Below, piece by piece: positions 9,619-21,312 of a stretch of 64,000 bases of DNA (position 1 is the stretch's first letter; the number at the start of each line of letters is the position of its first letter). The notes below the pieces were generated by a model that saw only the letters and a list, made by a program, of their open reading frames with translations, did not search any database and was not told the DNA's origin. The DNA comes from Thalassia testudinum (Eukaryota > Streptophyta > Magnoliopsida > Alismatales > Hydrocharitaceae): the NCBI GenBank assembly GCA_037157565.1, contig JAZHRO010000036.1:19890501-19954500 (forward strand), written 5' to 3'. The position numbers and the translations under genes are program-made.

Positions 9619-11480
9619 GCTCCTACACTTTTGAGGTAGGAATATGTTGTCCCACCTTCTTCATGAGTGCCTACAGCAGATGTTCTCCTTTAATTGTAGC
9701 AGTTGCATGGGCTCCGATGCCAATTGCTAGGCTGAAGATGTGTGCAAAGGGAATCCGTGCAACTTGGGACTTACTGCCTGGAGCAAGGAGCCTTGGGTGA
9801 AGCTTCCAAGCAAGCTTCATGCTTTGTCAATGGCAGCAAAGGCCTCAAACCCTGTCAGCAAGAAAATGGCCTTCTGGCCTTGTCAGAAAAAGTAGGGTGC
9901 TTCGCCTGAACACGACGAAGGTGGTGCGGTGGTCGTCATGGAGTGGGGTGGCTGGAGCGTGCGTTCCTAGGTCACCCTGTGCGTGCGAAAGTGGGTGTGC
10001 TCGGGGTGCATTCTGGGGGCTTGCCGTGGCGAATGGAATGAGGGTTAGGTTCAGTGAGGTGTGGTGGTGCTCGTGAGGTAGTTGGTGATGTGGATGGAGG
10101 CGTGGAGCGGCGGGAACTCCTTGTCGGAGGTCTGATCGAAGGTGGAGAAGGTGGTGGTGGTTTACGAGCATCGAGGCATGTTTGCAGAAATAAATGATAG
10201 AAAATTGATGAGAAGAGAGAGAGGACTTAACTGAGTGTGGATAGACGAAGGGGGATGTAGAGGAGGCAGCCGGCCCGTACTGCCGTCGCCGGAGACGAAG
10301 TACCCAGTGGGAGGAGGATGGCGATGACGAGTGGGTTGCAGGGACGTCGGCTGGTGCAGCTCGATGCGGACGAAGAGGATAAGGGGAACCCTGCCACTTG
10401 TATTGTGGCAGAGCGACGAGAGAGAGAGATAAGGGTCGTCAGAGCTTGCTGTGTTGTTGACTAGAGGGGGAAGAGAAGAATTAGGGGGTATCTCAGGCCA
10501 ATTTCAAGCTTAGGAGGTGCGGAATGATTTAGGGTTTCTTATATAGGCCCTAGAGGTTGATTTTTGTGCTTGGAAGCCAAGCTTCCAAGCATGGTCATGT
10601 CGCCGGAGATGGAAACTCATCGAGACCCAAATCTCTCATGCATTCGCATGAGAGATTGGGTAGGAATTAGTGCTTGATAATGGGTTCACATGAGAGGAGA
10701 TTTCTCAAAGAATCTCCCTTTCAATTTTGAAAGGGACGCTCTGAGGAATCAGGGAGTTCTTTCCCTTGATATCTTGCTGGAGAAGGATTCCCTCCATTGT
10801 AATGGTGAAGGGACCTAATTGCAAAGAATGCTGAGGAAATTAGGGGGGTTTCTGCAAAAGTTTTCAAAAGTTAGGGTAGAAATGTAATTGGGCTGGACCT
10901 ATTTGCAAAGTAGGTCAAGGTGAATTCTCCTTAGGTCCAAATTTTGCTATAAACCTAATTTTGACCTAAGGAATCCAATGGTGAAGTTGGATTTTAGGTT
11001 TGACCATGTTTGACTGCCAATTTGCATGAAAACCCAATTGTGGGCAAACATTTGACTGAGACCCCAATTTAGGTCAAAATAGGTTGTAAAGGAAAAATTG
11101 ATGGTTATAAACCCTAGAGGATATTTTTCCATGAATTTTAGAGGGTTTATTTGAATTTTATCCTGATCGAAACCATGTTAAATTAAGTGGGTTTGTTTTA
11201 GAGTTACAATAAGTTATTTAATTCCCAGAATTCACATAAACCCTTTCTATTTGAACCAACCTACTGTTTATCTTGTTAAGACCATTTGACCAATGTTTAG
11301 CCCATGAGAAATCTCGTTGTTGCACTACAATGGTAAAATTACAGTTTACCCCTTGTTTCTTGCTTTTCTTTCTGAAGGGTTATTCTTTAAGTTAGGACCT
11401 CCAGTTGGTAATGTAGGAGCTTTTGCTCTCTTTTTTGGGTCAAAATGAGCTAGCTAGGGCTCTTGATGGTGTTACCATCA
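9619..11480 (-). repeat. M1 3' LTR, proximal part (U3 side)
   Basis: This continues the LTR broken at 1588 and matches 32332-34202 of the right LTR along its whole length. It ends on the plus strand with the hairpin TGATGG/CCATCA at 11464-11480. In element orientation this is the LTR start, next to the polypurine tract at 11481. A minus-strand TATA box lies at 10538-10545. No gene is present. Confidence 0.88.
10538..10545 (-). promoter_or_regulatory. TATA box of M1 3' LTR
   Basis: The minus strand reads GCCTATATAAGAAACCCT; the same sequence occurs in the 5' LTR (33256-33263) and in E (48307-48314, plus). Confidence 0.7.
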
Positions 11481-11752
11481 TACCCCCATGCCTAACTTTT
11501 GCTTGTCCCTTAGCAAAATTTTAAGGTTTTAACTTCTGTTCTAGACCATGAATTCCTTTGACGTTTAAAAATTATGATGAGTGCTTTTTCTTTTCTTTTT
11601 GATTAGGTTAGAATGCCGATAGTAGGCCTAGAGGTACTCAAGTATCAACCAAGATCCAGACTTGACCAGCTCTAGCCTTAGTCCTCCATGAAGATTTTTA
11701 AGGCCCACAGGAACTATCATAAGGTTCGTTGGACTCCGTGGTTAAAGCACCC
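11481..11752 (-). other. M1 3' non-coding region, part next to the 3' LTR, with polypurine tract
   Basis: The minus strand ends in GCATGGGGGTA directly before the LTR, a polypurine tract shared with LARD-1 (52473) and M2 (41859). The segment stops at GTTAAAGCACCC, where G2 is inserted; it continues at 24996. No gene is present. Confidence 0.8.
11748..11752. repeat. Left target-site duplication of G2 (CACCC)
   Basis: A perfect match to 24991-24995. The uninterrupted homologues at about 42113 and 52736 read GTTAAAGCACCCGT, showing the empty site. Confidence 0.95.
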
Positions 11753-14024
11753 TGAAAAAAACCAGTTTATCATCATTCTTATGCATTAAATAAACCTAGC
11801 TCTTAGGATTTTACGCTGCAAATAGGTTTTTGGGGTTGCATTTGGTTATAAATTTGGATAGGCAGGCATTGCATTTTCTTATCTTTTTAATGTGTTTTTG
11901 TGAGTGTTAGGGATGAACAGATATACAAATCCCTAAAACCCTAGCACTCAAGAAGGCAACTAGTGAAGAAGAAGCTCAGACTAGCTGGAACGCAGCTTGA
12001 TCTAGCTCACCGCAGCTGGAATCCAGCTCACTTGGACTAGGGATAGCTCATCGTAACTCCATTCAGCTCATCTCAACTGAATGGCAGCTCAAGAGAGCTC
12101 ATCTTAGCTCACCCTAGCTCAGGTCAGCTCAAATCCATCTCAACTTAACTGAGTCTAGCTCATCTCAACTCCCACTAGTCCACAGGGAGCTCTAGCTAGC
12201 TCAGTTGAGTTGACTGGAGTTCACCCCAGCTCAGGTCTAGCTACATCCAACTCCACTCAACTCTAGCCAGCTGAAGATGAATTTATCCCAGCTCAGGAAG
12301 CTCAAGTTCAGCTCCTGGGGACTCAGCTTAGCTCAAGCTAGTTGAGCTAAGCTACCTTAGCTGTCTTAACCTGCTCGATCCACCCCGGGAGCACTAGACC
12401 CAGCTCACCTCATTTCCATTCAATAGAAGCCAGCTCACTTTAGCCTGGCTTAGCAGCTGACAAAGAACTAGCAAGCTAAGCTAGCTAGAGTAGCCCCATG
12501 TTGACCTCTTCAGTAGCTTCCAACTCCAATTCAGCTCTAGACTCTTTAAATCCAGCTCCTCTCCTAAAACCCTAAGCTCCACACGCATACTCCTCTACTC
12601 CATAGCTATCTAAGCTAGCTTAGCTTAGCTTAGCTTAGTTGAGCTAACATCTAGCTCCTTGGCCATCCTCCACCTTCAACTTAACCTTAGCTAGCTCCAC
12701 CAACTAAGCTTACCTAGTCCACCTAAGCTACCTAACCTCTACTCTATTTTGGTGCCAAGATGGACACCTCCTAGCCCCTCAACTACACCCAAAAGACACC
12801 TTGTTTTGGAACCAAAGTGCCCTTCTAGAAGCCCTCCCTTTTGGTGCCAAAACACCCCCACATCATGGCCTTACACATAACCCTACAACGTATCCTAGCT
12901 ATCCACCTAAGCCCCCTTCTAGAAGCCTTCATGGTGGCTCCAAAACCAAGGCACCTCTTCATGGTTGGTTCCACCTTTAGGTGGCCCTTCACCACCATAA
13001 CCACCACCTTCACACCCCCCTACTTGGCGCCAACTCTCCTTAGCCCTAGGATCACCTAACCACCCCCATCTTCCCATCTTAGCCACCCATGTCAACAGTC
13101 ACCTCAACCCTCTCATCCTACCCTATAAAAGACCAATACCCACCACCTTACAACCCATCCTTGGCTAGCAAAATACCTCTCGTATTCTACCTAAAGATCA
13201 TGCCCAAGAGAGAAGAAGAAGAAGAAGATTAATGGGATATTCTATCACCTTGGTACCTTCCCCTCTTCCCTTCTCTCTCGTGCCCACGCCAGCCAAAGGA
13301 GAAGCCAGGCAAGAAAGACCTTTGAAGGAGGCCTTGAAGGTGGTCCACGCCACCTTGGAGGAGAGCTTGAGGGTAGTGCACACCCACCCTTGGATGAAAG
13401 AATTGAGGTGGAGAGCATCCACCTTGGAGGAGCATTCAAGGAAGGAGAAGAAGGAGACCTTCTTCTGAAGACAAGGAGCAGCTAGGCTTGGAGCAAGAGG
13501 ACTCCCTTCTTCTCCAGATTCTGCAAGAGGATTTGTGTTTCTTTTTATTGCTTTTATATTTTCCATTTTTAGTAGAAGCATTCCTCTACATGTTTTTGTA
13601 AAGAAAGAACACAAATTCAAATAAATCAATTTGCCTTCGTTTCAATTTTTATTGCAATTGCTTTGTCTTTGTTCTAGCACTTTTTCACTTCCACTTCCTA
13701 ATTACTCTAGGCCTCCACTCACCTAGAGTGAGCTTAGGGAGGGGTCATAGTTTTCTCTTAGGCTTTTGCTTAGTGATTGTAGGTGTTTGTTACTTTTCCG
13801 TCAACAATTCGCATTTTTCCCTCATTATTTGAAAACATAAAAATTATATATTTAAAATGCCAAAAGGGAAGAATGAGTTTCCCTTAAAAGCAACAGATTT
13901 AAATTGCAAATTTGACTCCTTGGATGACACTAGATACCCCACTATCTAGGTTTATGAATTTAAGAGTTGATCGATTTTGCGTGTTACAACGACGTATTTT
14001 ACAAATCGTGTATTTTCTCGATCA
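11753..14024 (+). repeat. G2 5' LTR
   Basis: It begins TGAAAAAAACCAGTTTATCA, a decayed version of the hairpin seen intact in the 3' LTR, and ends CGATCA just before the primer site. U3 contains a striking stretch, about 11965-12700, made almost entirely of AGCT/AGCTCA-type words. A TATA box lies at 13124-13131. R/U5 is AT-rich. ORFs in 12825-13630 are not conserved as proteins and are left out. Confidence 0.95.
13124..13131 (+). promoter_or_regulatory. TATA box of G2 5' LTR
   Basis: TATAAAAG; the same position in the 3' LTR is 24097-24104 and in G2b 44043-44050. Confidence 0.75.
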
Positions 14025-14029
14025 CTTTT

Positions 14030-14048
14030 TGGCACCGTTGTCGGGGAG
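14030..14048 (+). other. G2 primer-binding site, tRNA-Asp type
   Basis: TGGCACCGTTGTCGGGGAG starts 6 bases after the LTR end. It differs at a few positions from the complement of the plant tRNA-Asp 3' end (TGGCGCCGTTGCCGGGGA), the primer site known for Athila elements. It would prime minus-strand DNA synthesis. Confidence 0.88.
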
Positions 14049-15718
14049 GCACAGCTTTGCATTAATCATTTTTCTCTTGCTTGAGGTGGATCTCATCCCC
14101 TTCTCTTTCTTTTCTCTTGTGTGTGCAGGTATTGCAGGAAGAAAGCGGGAATTTGGAAATGAGAGCTCAAAGTTCCTTCTCTTCCGGTGAAATTCAGGCT
14201 GGTTCTCTTTTCTAGTCACATAGTCAATTAAAACTACAAAAAATATTAAAATTGGCTTTCAGGATCCCAAACATCTTAATTAAGTGGAGTGGTGTCCATT
14301 AAAATTCATTGTTTGCTTGTATGCTTCAATAAACACCACTCCAATCCAAGTGTTGGTGTTCTGATTTTCGGGTCCAGATTTCTTTTTGGGCTTCAAAAAT
14401 CAATTCCCAACACCACAGGTCTCCTAAAATCTTGAAATTTCACATAGTGATTCCAAATCAAGTTAGAGACATCTATCCAAATTTCAGATCAGTTGGCTTT
14501 GTATTTAATTTTTAAAAATTCATGGATTGCCGAGGGGTCACACCCTCTGAGCTTCCTATTTTGCTATTGTCTGTGAATTTTTAGAATTTTTATGCTCATC
14601 CAATTTTTGTGAAATTTATCTATATAGAATCCTTGTGAAATTGTACATCTTACATAAAATCATCAAATTTTTTTGAGGCCAATGGTGGTACAAAAAGTCC
14701 AGAATACCCATAGTACTAATTCTGGACTTTGACACTAGCACAAATAAAAATTCAAAACAAAAATCAAACAAATTCCTAAAATATTAAAGAAATCTTTTTT
14801 GTAATCTTTGTTTGATTTTACATAATGTAGTGGTGTTGGTTGCATTGTTTGGACCACTACTTATTCAGAAAGCCTAAAAATAATTCATTGGTAGTAATTT
14901 TCTGTATTAGGGTTCAAAATCAATTAAGGTTTCTTCCTTGCTTTTTAGTCCCACAACATAAAGGAAACATATCATCACCAATACAACTTGTTTTCTTTTG
15001 ATTGTGGAAGTTTCAAACTTGCTTGAACATTTAAGAAGAGAAACCCTAAAACACATTCAATTAAATTGAATCCTAAAAGACAAAAATACAAAAATTGTGT
15101 GACAACTTGTTTTTAATTGGAACCACTTTCCAATTCCTACACACACACTAAAAATTTAAATAATAGGGCAACAACCCAATTAACGCCCTCCACATTCCGT
15201 GTGCACACTAATATCCTAGACCTAATTAAAATTAGTAGCAATTTGACCCATAAAGTTTTCATCAACTTAGGCTTGCTATATAGGTCTTAAGTTTTCTATA
15301 ATTAATACAATTTCTGTCATGTATATCTGATGTTCAGGCTAAGGGGCCGTGTCAAACGACTAGGTGCAGGCTTGTACAAGCACTTGGGGTTTTTCCTGGG
15401 AAACGTTTGGGCCTAAACCTCCCCTTAAGTAACTTAGCTAGATTTGTTGACAGAATAGGTATTCACTGTTGATTACTTATTTCCTACGTAGACCAAGTCT
15501 TAGGCTTTTGTTTTAGGGAGTCACACTTAAGTTAGGTATAGAATTTGTTGTTTGAATTGCACACTTTGTCTCATCTCTTTCTCTTCTCCTCTCCTCCAAT
15601 TCTTCCAAAATAGTGCATGGACGGGCGAAGGTCCCAAAAACCACATCTTTAGGGACCATCTGATTTCGCCCCCCGCACCAGAAAATCATTATTTTCTTCT
15701 CCCTCATCTTCTAAGAAA
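14049..15718 (+). other. G2 leader (untranslated region before gag)
   Basis: A 1.67-kb AT-rich leader without credible ORFs. Its last 630 bases (from about 15088) are well conserved in G2b (44084-44694), including GGGGCCGTGTCAAA and TTGTTGACAGAAT blocks. Nothing else is recognised. Confidence 0.8.
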
Positions 15719-17560
15719 ATGAAAAACCAAGGAAGCCGACAAAAAAATTCTACTTCCACTTCTAACCTGTCAGCCCACCCCAAAGCTGACTTCCTCCTCC
15801 CTCACCTCCCTCATCTGGAGCAACCAGAAATTCCTGCAGGGCCAGGTGGCCCTCCAATTCTAACTCAAAATCCAAATGCCTTTGCCTTGATGGTTGACCA
15901 TTTGGTTCAATTGCAACAAAATCAAGAAGATTTGGTTAGGACTATAACGAACCTAGCTAACGAAGGGCAAAAACCACCACCCCGTCAACAGCCTGTCGTT
16001 CCTCTTAAGGATTTCTATGATCCTTCCAATTATGAGGAAAGACCCGGGGTGGTCATAGCACAAGGGAATTTTGAGATCAAACCAGCCATTCTAAATCCTA
16101 CAAAGCATTTTCATGGTCTTCCAAGAGAGGACTCTTTTTGTCATCTCGAGGAATTAACTTTCCTCGCTCAAACCACTCGTTCCCGCAATGTACAGGAAGA
16201 CAAGTGGTTAATGAGACTTTTTCCTCTCTCTCTTAAAGACAAAGCTTCCCACTGGTTTAGAACGGTTGGGTGCCCAATTACCACCTGGCCCAAATTAAAG
16301 AGCGCTTTTCTAAAAAAAAATTTTCCTATCGGTCGAACTAATGCTTTAAGAAGATCCATAACGACCTTTCAACAAAAAATTGGTGAACCCCTCCATGAAG
16401 CCTGGGAAAGATTTCAAGAACTTTTAAGAAGTTGTCCCCACCATGAAATTCTGCAATGGCAGTTAGTACACATCTTCTATCATGGATTAGAAGATCAATT
16501 GAAGCGATTTGTGGATAACTCATTTGGGGGCAATTTCCTTAATAAAGATGCCGAAAGTGCCTATCTCCTCTTTAAAGAAATGAGTGAAAACTCATTCAAT
16601 ATGACTTCAATGGACACTTTTGGTAGAACACAAAACCCCAGACATGGAGTCCATGAAATTGACTCCAAATCCACCTCTATTCCAATCACTCAGGATGATC
16701 TATATATGTTAGCTCAATGACTGGACCAGATGCAAATTCACCAGAAAAAAATGGAACAAAAGTTCACAAATAAACAAACTCCACACTTTAACTCTCCACA
16801 CACTAACACTCCACAACTTCTCCGAAGATAAAATCTGCACAATGTTGATGCCACACCTATTGGTCAGCAGTTTCCAACTGATTTCCCACTGGAATTGATT
16901 GGGAATTTTGATCAAAATATTTTTTATCCCACCACGGAAAATATTTATACTCTCCAGGAGAAATTTAGAAACCCCTCCAACACTTTCAACCAAAACTGGA
17001 GGACTAACCCAAATCACTCCTGGAAAAACCCAAACTCGATTCCTTTTCCCAAACAAAATCATTTTGGGAATTATGGGCAACCTGTGTATCAACCTGGACC
17101 ATCCCAGGAGAATATTAACACTCAGGTCATGAAAACTCTGCAAGGTATGTAGAATCAAATGACAGAAGTAACCTGCATGATTACCAACGTGCAACACCAA
17201 GTTAAGGTTATTCCTAATCATCGACCTATTGGGAATTTACCTTCCCAACCCATGCCCAACCCAAATAACTAAAGGAATCAGTTCCAAGGTGGATTTCCCA
17301 GTCAACCCATTCAACCAGCACCTCAGCATCCCCCGAGTTTTAATAATAGTCAAGCTTCCCGTCCTCATCCTAGAAACAACCAGACTGCAAATGCAGTTAC
17401 TTTGAGGAATAGGAAAACCACTCACGATCCCTTACCTGTTAAAGAAATTCATTTTAATGAAACACAGATCAACTCTTCCCCATCTTCCTCTAACATTGTT
17501 CAGGAACCTATTAATACAAAATAGGGAAATCCAACACCATTTCCACAAGCCCTCCATTCT
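15719..17560 (+). pseudogene. G2 gag
   Basis: The start ATG at 15719 aligns with the G2b start (MKNQ... versus MENQQN...). Residues about 100-260 form the retrotransposon gag domain: VVPLKDFYDPSNYEERPGV, FHGLPREDSFCHLEEL, LFPLSLKDKASHWF, FPIGRTNALRR and GEPLHEAWERFQELL. The first open stretch ends at 16718-16720 (TGA; an arginine or lysine codon in relatives). The same frame continues through further stops at 16829, 17150 and about 17270 to the TANAVTLR boundary motif near 17390. The tail is rich in Pro, Asn and Gln; no CCHC knuckle is visible. Gag forms the particle that packages element RNA. Confidence 0.88.
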
Positions 17561-18290
17561 TCAACAAATAAAAAGAAGAAGAAATCTGAGCCCACTAATA
17601 AGGAATTAATGGATTTATTTGGGCATGTTGAAATTAACATCCCTCTCCTAGATGCCATAAAATACATCCCTGCCTATGCAAAATTCTTAAAGCTTTGTGT
17701 ACCCCAAAAAGGCAGCCCCGAAATTTAGGAAAGGTGATCCTTCTTGAGACAGTCAACTCAGTTGTGCAGAGTCGACTGCCTCTTAAGAGAAAAGATCCAG
17801 GTGCCCCCCTGATTCAAGTTATCATTAATGATACTTCTTTTGATCGTGCTTTGTTGGATCTCGATGCCTCAATTAATCTTATCCCCACAATTGTTTTTGA
17901 GGAATTTAAGATCAGTGAATTAAAGCCACTCTTCAATTAGCCGACCGATCTACAATTAAACCAAGGGGAATTGTTGAGGATGTCCTTGTCCAGGTCAAAA
18001 ATTGTCTTTTTGCAGTATACTTTTTAGTCTTGGACATAGAGGTACCGGAAACACTAAAGTTTGCCCCCATAATCCTTGGAAGAACATTCTTAGTCACCCC
18101 CCGCATAAATATTGATTATGATTCTGGAAAAATAAAGATCATGTGTGGTGGCGAATCTGTAACCCTAGATATTTTCCAAGCTTCTAGGAGGTTCCAAGAA
18201 CCTGATTTCTTTGATGATTCGGATTCAGAAATAGAAAATATTATGGAGGAAACTTTGCAGATTTCACATTTAGGATCCTGTTCATGATTC
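17561..18290 (+). pseudogene. G2 protease, frameshifted
   Basis: The sequence starts at the conserved ELMDLFGHVEINIPLLDAIKYIPAYAKF. A net single-base shift near 17690 and another near 17927 spread it over three frames. The active-site motif reads LLDLDAS instead of LLDLGAS, losing the glycine that follows the catalytic aspartate in retropepsins. IILGRTFLVT is still recognisable near 18066. The domain would have processed Gag-Pol. The shifts and the DLDAS change make it inactive. Homologues: G1 2801-3757, M1 30095-29392, G2b 46570-47372. Confidence 0.83.
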
Positions 18291-18418
18291 CTAAACAATC
18301 CACTTCTTCTCACCCTTCCACCCTAACCACACATTCATCTAACCCTCCAGCTGACCCTTTCACTCTCACCTCACCACTAACCCAAAAAGCAGAAATTCTT
18401 TTGTAGCCGGGCCCACAA

Positions 18419-20050
18419 TTGGAATTAAAACCTTTGCCTGACTCCCTTATATATGTCTTCCTAGGTTCAAATCAGACCTTGCCCCTGATTATAAATTCTG
18501 GACTTACTGGGGCACAAAAACACAAACTTCTCCAGGTTTTGAGTAAATACGGAAAAGCTATTGGCTGGACCCTTTTTTATCTTAAGGGTATTCATCCATC
18601 CTATTGTACACATCGTATATATTTAGCAAACGATTCTCGCCCCTCCCACCAACCACAAAGGCACTTGAACCCTATTATGCAGGAGGTGGTAAAAAAGGAG
18701 ATTATTAAGTGGTTTGATGCTAATATCATCTACCCCATTTCTGACAGCTTCTGGGTTAGTCCAACACAAGTTGTGCCCAAAAAGGCTGGACTAACAGTTG
18801 TCACCAATGACAATGGGGAGAATATAGTCACCCAAACTACCTCTTCTTGGTGCATGTGTATTGATTACAGAAAATTAAACACCACCACCGAGAAGGACCA
18901 TTTTCTGCTCCCCTTTATTGATCAAATCTTGGAGCGATTAGCCAGATGGGATTTTTACTTTTTTTTGGGCAGTTATTCCTGCTATAATCAGGTAGTGGTT
19001 CATCCTGAGGACAAGGACAAAACAACTTTCACTTGCCCCTTCGGAACCTTTGCTTTCCGAAGGATGCCCTTCGATCTTTGCAATGCACTTGTGACTTTTC
19101 AAAGGTGTATGCTTGCAATATTTTCAGACCTGGTAAGTGAATGCTTAGAAGTCTTTATGGATGACTTCTCTATTTTTGGAGATTCTTTTGACCATTGACT
19201 CAAGAACCTTGAAAGAACTCTCCAAAAATGCATAGAAGTCATTCATATCCTCAGTTGGGAAAAAAGTCATTTCATGGTCTAGGAAGGTATTATCTTGGGT
19301 CATGTTATTTCAAAACAAGGAATCGCGGTAGATAAAGCAAATATAGAAGCTATATCTAAGCTCCCACTGCCCACTACTGTCAAACAGATCAAATCCTTTT
19401 TGAGTTATGTGGGTTTCTATCGTAGATTCATACAAAATTTTTCCCAAATCTCTAAGCCCTTAAGTCAGTTGCTTACTAAAGACCAGCCATTCGATTTTAA
19501 TGATAAATGCCTGGAGAGTTTTTGAGTTTGAAGGAGGTTAGTGAGGCACCAATTTTGCAGGGACCTAATTGGAATAGTCCCTTTGAATTAATGACAGATG
19601 CCTCAGATTTTGCTATAGGGGCCATTCTAGGCCAAAGAATTGGCAAGAAGCCCATTGTGATCTATTATGCTAGTAAAACTCTTCATGATGCACAACGAAA
19701 TTACACGGTTACTAAAAAGGAACTTCTTGCCATTGTATTTGCCTTATAAAAATTTAGATCTTATCTTTTGGGGTCACATGTCACCGTTTATACCGACCAC
19801 TCAGCACTTAAATATTTGCTGACAAAGAAAGATGCGAAACCTTGCCTTATCTGTTGGATCCTGCTGCTTCAGGAATTTGACCTGGAAATCAAGGATAAGG
19901 CGGGATCGCATAATGTAGTGGTCGACCATCTCTCTCGTCTTATGACGAATGACATAATGATCCCACCCGATCAATTCCTTGATGAAAGTATTTTAGCTGC
20001 TACTACCCTCCGTTGGTTTGTGCCCATCGCAAACTATTTAGCAACAGAAT
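18419..20050 (+). pseudogene. G2 reverse transcriptase and RNase H
   Basis: The frame at 18419-19198 begins ELKPLPDSLIYVFLG and covers most of the RT: WVSPTQVVPKKAG, CIDYRKLN, FRRMPF and FMDD at 19154-19165. Motif A reads FFLGSYSCYNQ where G1 has YFLDGYLGYNQ, so the catalytic aspartate is lost. Stops at 19196-19198 and about 19279 and a frameshift near 19520 follow. RNase H is readable at 19530-19920 ([31 protein letters not shown]), with a stop at 19747-19749. The region continues to the LATE stop near 20050. Confidence 0.88.
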
Positions 20051-21312
20051 AAATCCCCGTTGATTGGCCAAAAACAAAATAGGATAAGTTCTTTACTGAT
20101 ATTAAATACTATTTTTGGGAGGAGCCTGACCTTTTCCACATTTGTGCCAATCAGGTCATTCGACGATGTGTCCCTGATTCTGAAATCCATGATATTCTAA
20201 CACATTGCCATTCAATGGCCTGTGGCAAACATTTTTCAGGCAAGAAAACTGCAGCTAAAATCCTTAATGCGAGATTCTTTTGGCCCAGCTTGCACAAAGA
20301 TGCTCATGATTTTGTTCAGTCCTGTGTGCATTTCCAGAGAATTGGAAACATGACTCAGAAGGATATGATGCCCCTTAATCCTATTTTAGAGGTTGAAATT
20401 TTTTATGTTTGGGGCATCGACTTCATAGGACCGTTCATCAACTCTTGTGGGTATTTATATATACTAGTCGTAGTCGACTATGTTTCAAAGTGGATAGAAG
20501 CAATACCCACCTGCACTGGTGATCACCGTGTGGTTGTCGAATTTCTTAAGAAAAATATTTTCTCAAGATTCGACATTCCAAAAGCCACTATCAGTGATGA
20601 AGGCTCACATTTCACACATTCACAATTCCGCCACCTTCTTTCTAAATATGGGGTTAATCACAAAATCTCCACACCCTATCACCCCCAAACAAATGGCTAG
20701 ACAGAAGTTTCTAACAGAGAAGTTAAAAATATTTTACAAAAGACGATTAGGCCTGACCGTAAAGATTGGTACACCAAATTGGACGACACTTTATGGGCTT
20801 ACTATACCGCTTTCAAAACCCCACTCGGCATGTCTCCCTTCCGTCTGATTTTTGGGAAGGCATGCCATCTCTCAGTCGAGCTAGAATATAAGGCTTTTTG
20901 GGCAATAAAACAATTGAACATGGATTTATCTTACGCCGGTATCCATAGAAAACTACAATTAACTGAATTGGAAAAATTACGTAATTTTTCCTATGAAAAT
21001 GTGAGCATTTATAAAGACCGAACAAAGAAATTTCATGATAAATACATTGTTCGGAAACATTTTGAAGTTAATCAACGTGTTTGGCTTTTTGATGCTAGAT
21101 TAGATCTTTTTCTTGGCAAATTAAAATCCAAATGGACCGGCCCCTTTATTGTCCATAAAACTTATCCGTATTGTGGTGTTAATCTTTTTGATCCTAAAAC
21201 TAATACGACATTTCAAGTCAACGGCCAACGTTTAAAGCCCTATTTTGATCATACCTCGAATCTTCCGTCAGAATCGTTCAATTTCACTGAGCCAACCACC
21301 TTTGATCACTAA
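20051..21312 (+). pseudogene. G2 integrase
   Basis: The zinc region near 20200-20340 has CHSMACGKHF but its last cysteine pair is damaged (CVHFQ where relatives have C-x-x-C-Q). The core keeps the three acidic positions: WGIDFIGPF, ISDEGSHF and SNREVKN. A stop after TPYHPQTNG (about 20698) falls just before the glutamate. The C-terminal part ([43 protein letters not shown]) is open to the natural stop at 21310-21312. A conserved hairpin lies 42 bases downstream. Inactive by stops. Confidence 0.88.

Noticed and set aside
11965..12700. Possible CRISPR or tandem-satellite array in the AGCT-rich region
   Set aside because: No constant repeat unit or spacer length; it is a degenerate word field inside a plant LTR.
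13198..13629. A 143-residue minus-strand ORF in the G2 LTR
   Set aside because: Lies within R/U5 antisense to the element and is disrupted in the 3' LTR copy.
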